From: Bacillota bacterium
Lineage (GTDB): Bacteria > Bacillota > Clostridia > Lachnospirales > Lachnospiraceae
Length of the DNA: 5,740 nucleotides
Direction of reading: 5' to 3'
Assembly: GCA_017861355.1 (NCBI GenBank)
Contig: JAGFXQ010000231.1
Span: 1 to 5,740 of the forward strand
Shown here: positions 5,227 to 5,740 of the stretch, in pieces
How positions within the stretch are numbered: position 1 is the stretch's first letter
How the letters are laid out: each line of letters begins with the position of its first letter
Made by a program: the position numbers and the translations under genes
Notes under the pieces: generated by a model
The model's database searches: none
Seen by the model: only the letters and a program-made list of their open reading frames with translations
Told to the model about the DNA's origin: nothing

Positions 5227-5740
5227 ATGTCAGAGCGAACCGTTAGGACGGCCGGAGTCATCTCAGCTGCAAATAAAATAACAAGAAAAGAACAGAACAA
5301 TTCTCTGTTACAGACAGGCTCTATCTCTGCAATCAGAAGAATTGTACTTACCTTTCAGGTGGCAGGAATTGAACCCATCGTGATTATAACCGGATTTCAA
5401 TCTGATATTATTGAGCGGGAACTATGTGATTATGGTGTAATCTTTCTTCATCAAGAGAACTATGAGCAGTGTCAGTTATTTCACCTTGCGAAACTGGGCC
5501 TTTCTTATCTTCAAGGCAAATGCGACAAAGTCATGTTCACACCGGTTGATATCCCGTTATTTAGCCCGGAGACACTTCGAAAAATGATGGAATGTGAAGA
5601 TAAGGCCGTATCCCCCTCCTACCAGAACCGGGTAGGTCATCCTACGCTGATTGCATCGGAATTAATTCCTTCCTTACTTGATTACCAGGGGACGGGTGGA
5701 ATGCCGGGTGCTCTCGCGGAGCTTGGGATAGCGAGAAGAA
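5227..5740 (+). CDS. MobA/MocA-like nucleotidyltransferase homologue (NTP_transf_3 type) with degraded signature, first 171 residues; 3' end outside window
   Basis: ATG 5227 follows AGGAGG (5212-5217) by nine bases. The frame stays open to the window end, so the C-terminus is missing. Family members transfer a nucleotide from CTP or GTP to a cofactor such as molybdopterin. Recognisable parts are the beta-alpha start AGVISAAN (9-16), SISAIRRIVLTFQVAGIEPIVIITG (split over 32-56), the metal-site block FTPVDIPLF (104-112, with D108), GHPTLI (137-142) and the GTGGMPGAL region (155-163). The usual loop LAAGxSxRMG with a following Lys is badly altered: AAN at 14-16, ITRKEQ at 18-23 and Asn at 25 where the Lys is expected. 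The later GMxxS motif is also lost; LFHLAKLGL (84-92) stands there. Enzyme activity is therefore doubtful, and a regulatory or substrate-binding role is possible. Relatives can carry extra C-terminal domains (for example HD), which cannot be seen here. It has its own promoter. Confidence 0.8.
   Translation, partial: MSERTVRTAGVISAANKITRKEQNNSLLQTGSISAIRRIVLTFQVAGIEPIVIITGFQSDIIERELCDYGVIFLHQENYEQCQLFHLAKLGLSYLQGKCDKVMFTPVDIPLFSPETLRKMMECEDKAVSPSYQNRVGHPTLIASELIPSLLDYQGTGGMPGALAELGIARR

Overview
This is a low-GC window with every supportable gene on the + strand, Gram-positive style ribosome-binding sites (AGGAGG or GGAGG) and T-tailed hairpin terminators. The mix is a SagB-type oxidoreductase, a TPR-GGDEF protein, an extra Gre factor, an MFS carrier, a bacterial tocopherol cyclase-like protein and a MobA-like NTP transferase. 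Together with codon use and protein style, this points to a clostridial member of the Bacillota, most likely Lachnospiraceae (Lachnoclostridium/Anaerocolumna-like). The taxonomic guess is inference. There are no RNA genes, CRISPR arrays, insertion sequences or phage genes, and no stretch above about 220 bases lacks a gene.

Layout. Bases 1-351 hold the C-terminal 116 residues of a SagB/ThcOx-type flavin oxidoreductase that begins outside the window. Bases 401-616 encode a 71-residue protein of unknown function, closed by a strong terminator overlapping its stop codon (608-638). A new unit then begins with an extended -10 promoter near 670-678. It contains a cytoplasmic TPR-GGDEF diguanylate cyclase (723-2126, best read from a TTG start), a GreA/GreB-family factor (2221-2724), a 12-segment MFS transporter (2791-4047) and a tocopherol cyclase-family protein (4133-5005). 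A terminator follows at 5038-5079. I see no terminator inside this four-gene run, so readthrough is possible, although the 66-94 base gaps and a promoter candidate at 4055-4082 leave room for internal starts. A well-formed sigma-A promoter (5151-5179) then drives a MobA/MocA-like nucleotidyltransferase homologue (5227 to the window end), which is cut off by the window.

How the genes relate. There is no evident single pathway. The DGC would make c-di-GMP in response to a protein or peptide signal read by its TPR domain. The Gre factor would act on backtracked RNA polymerase. The MFS carrier and the tocopherol cyclase-like protein have no known substrate. I do not see a clear new multi-gene system. 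The points most worth attention are the NTP-transferase homologue whose nucleotide-binding loop looks destroyed, the tocopherol cyclase homologue in a probable anaerobe, the DGC with no inhibitory I-site, the extra Gre paralogue in a non-standard context, and the unassigned 71-residue protein.
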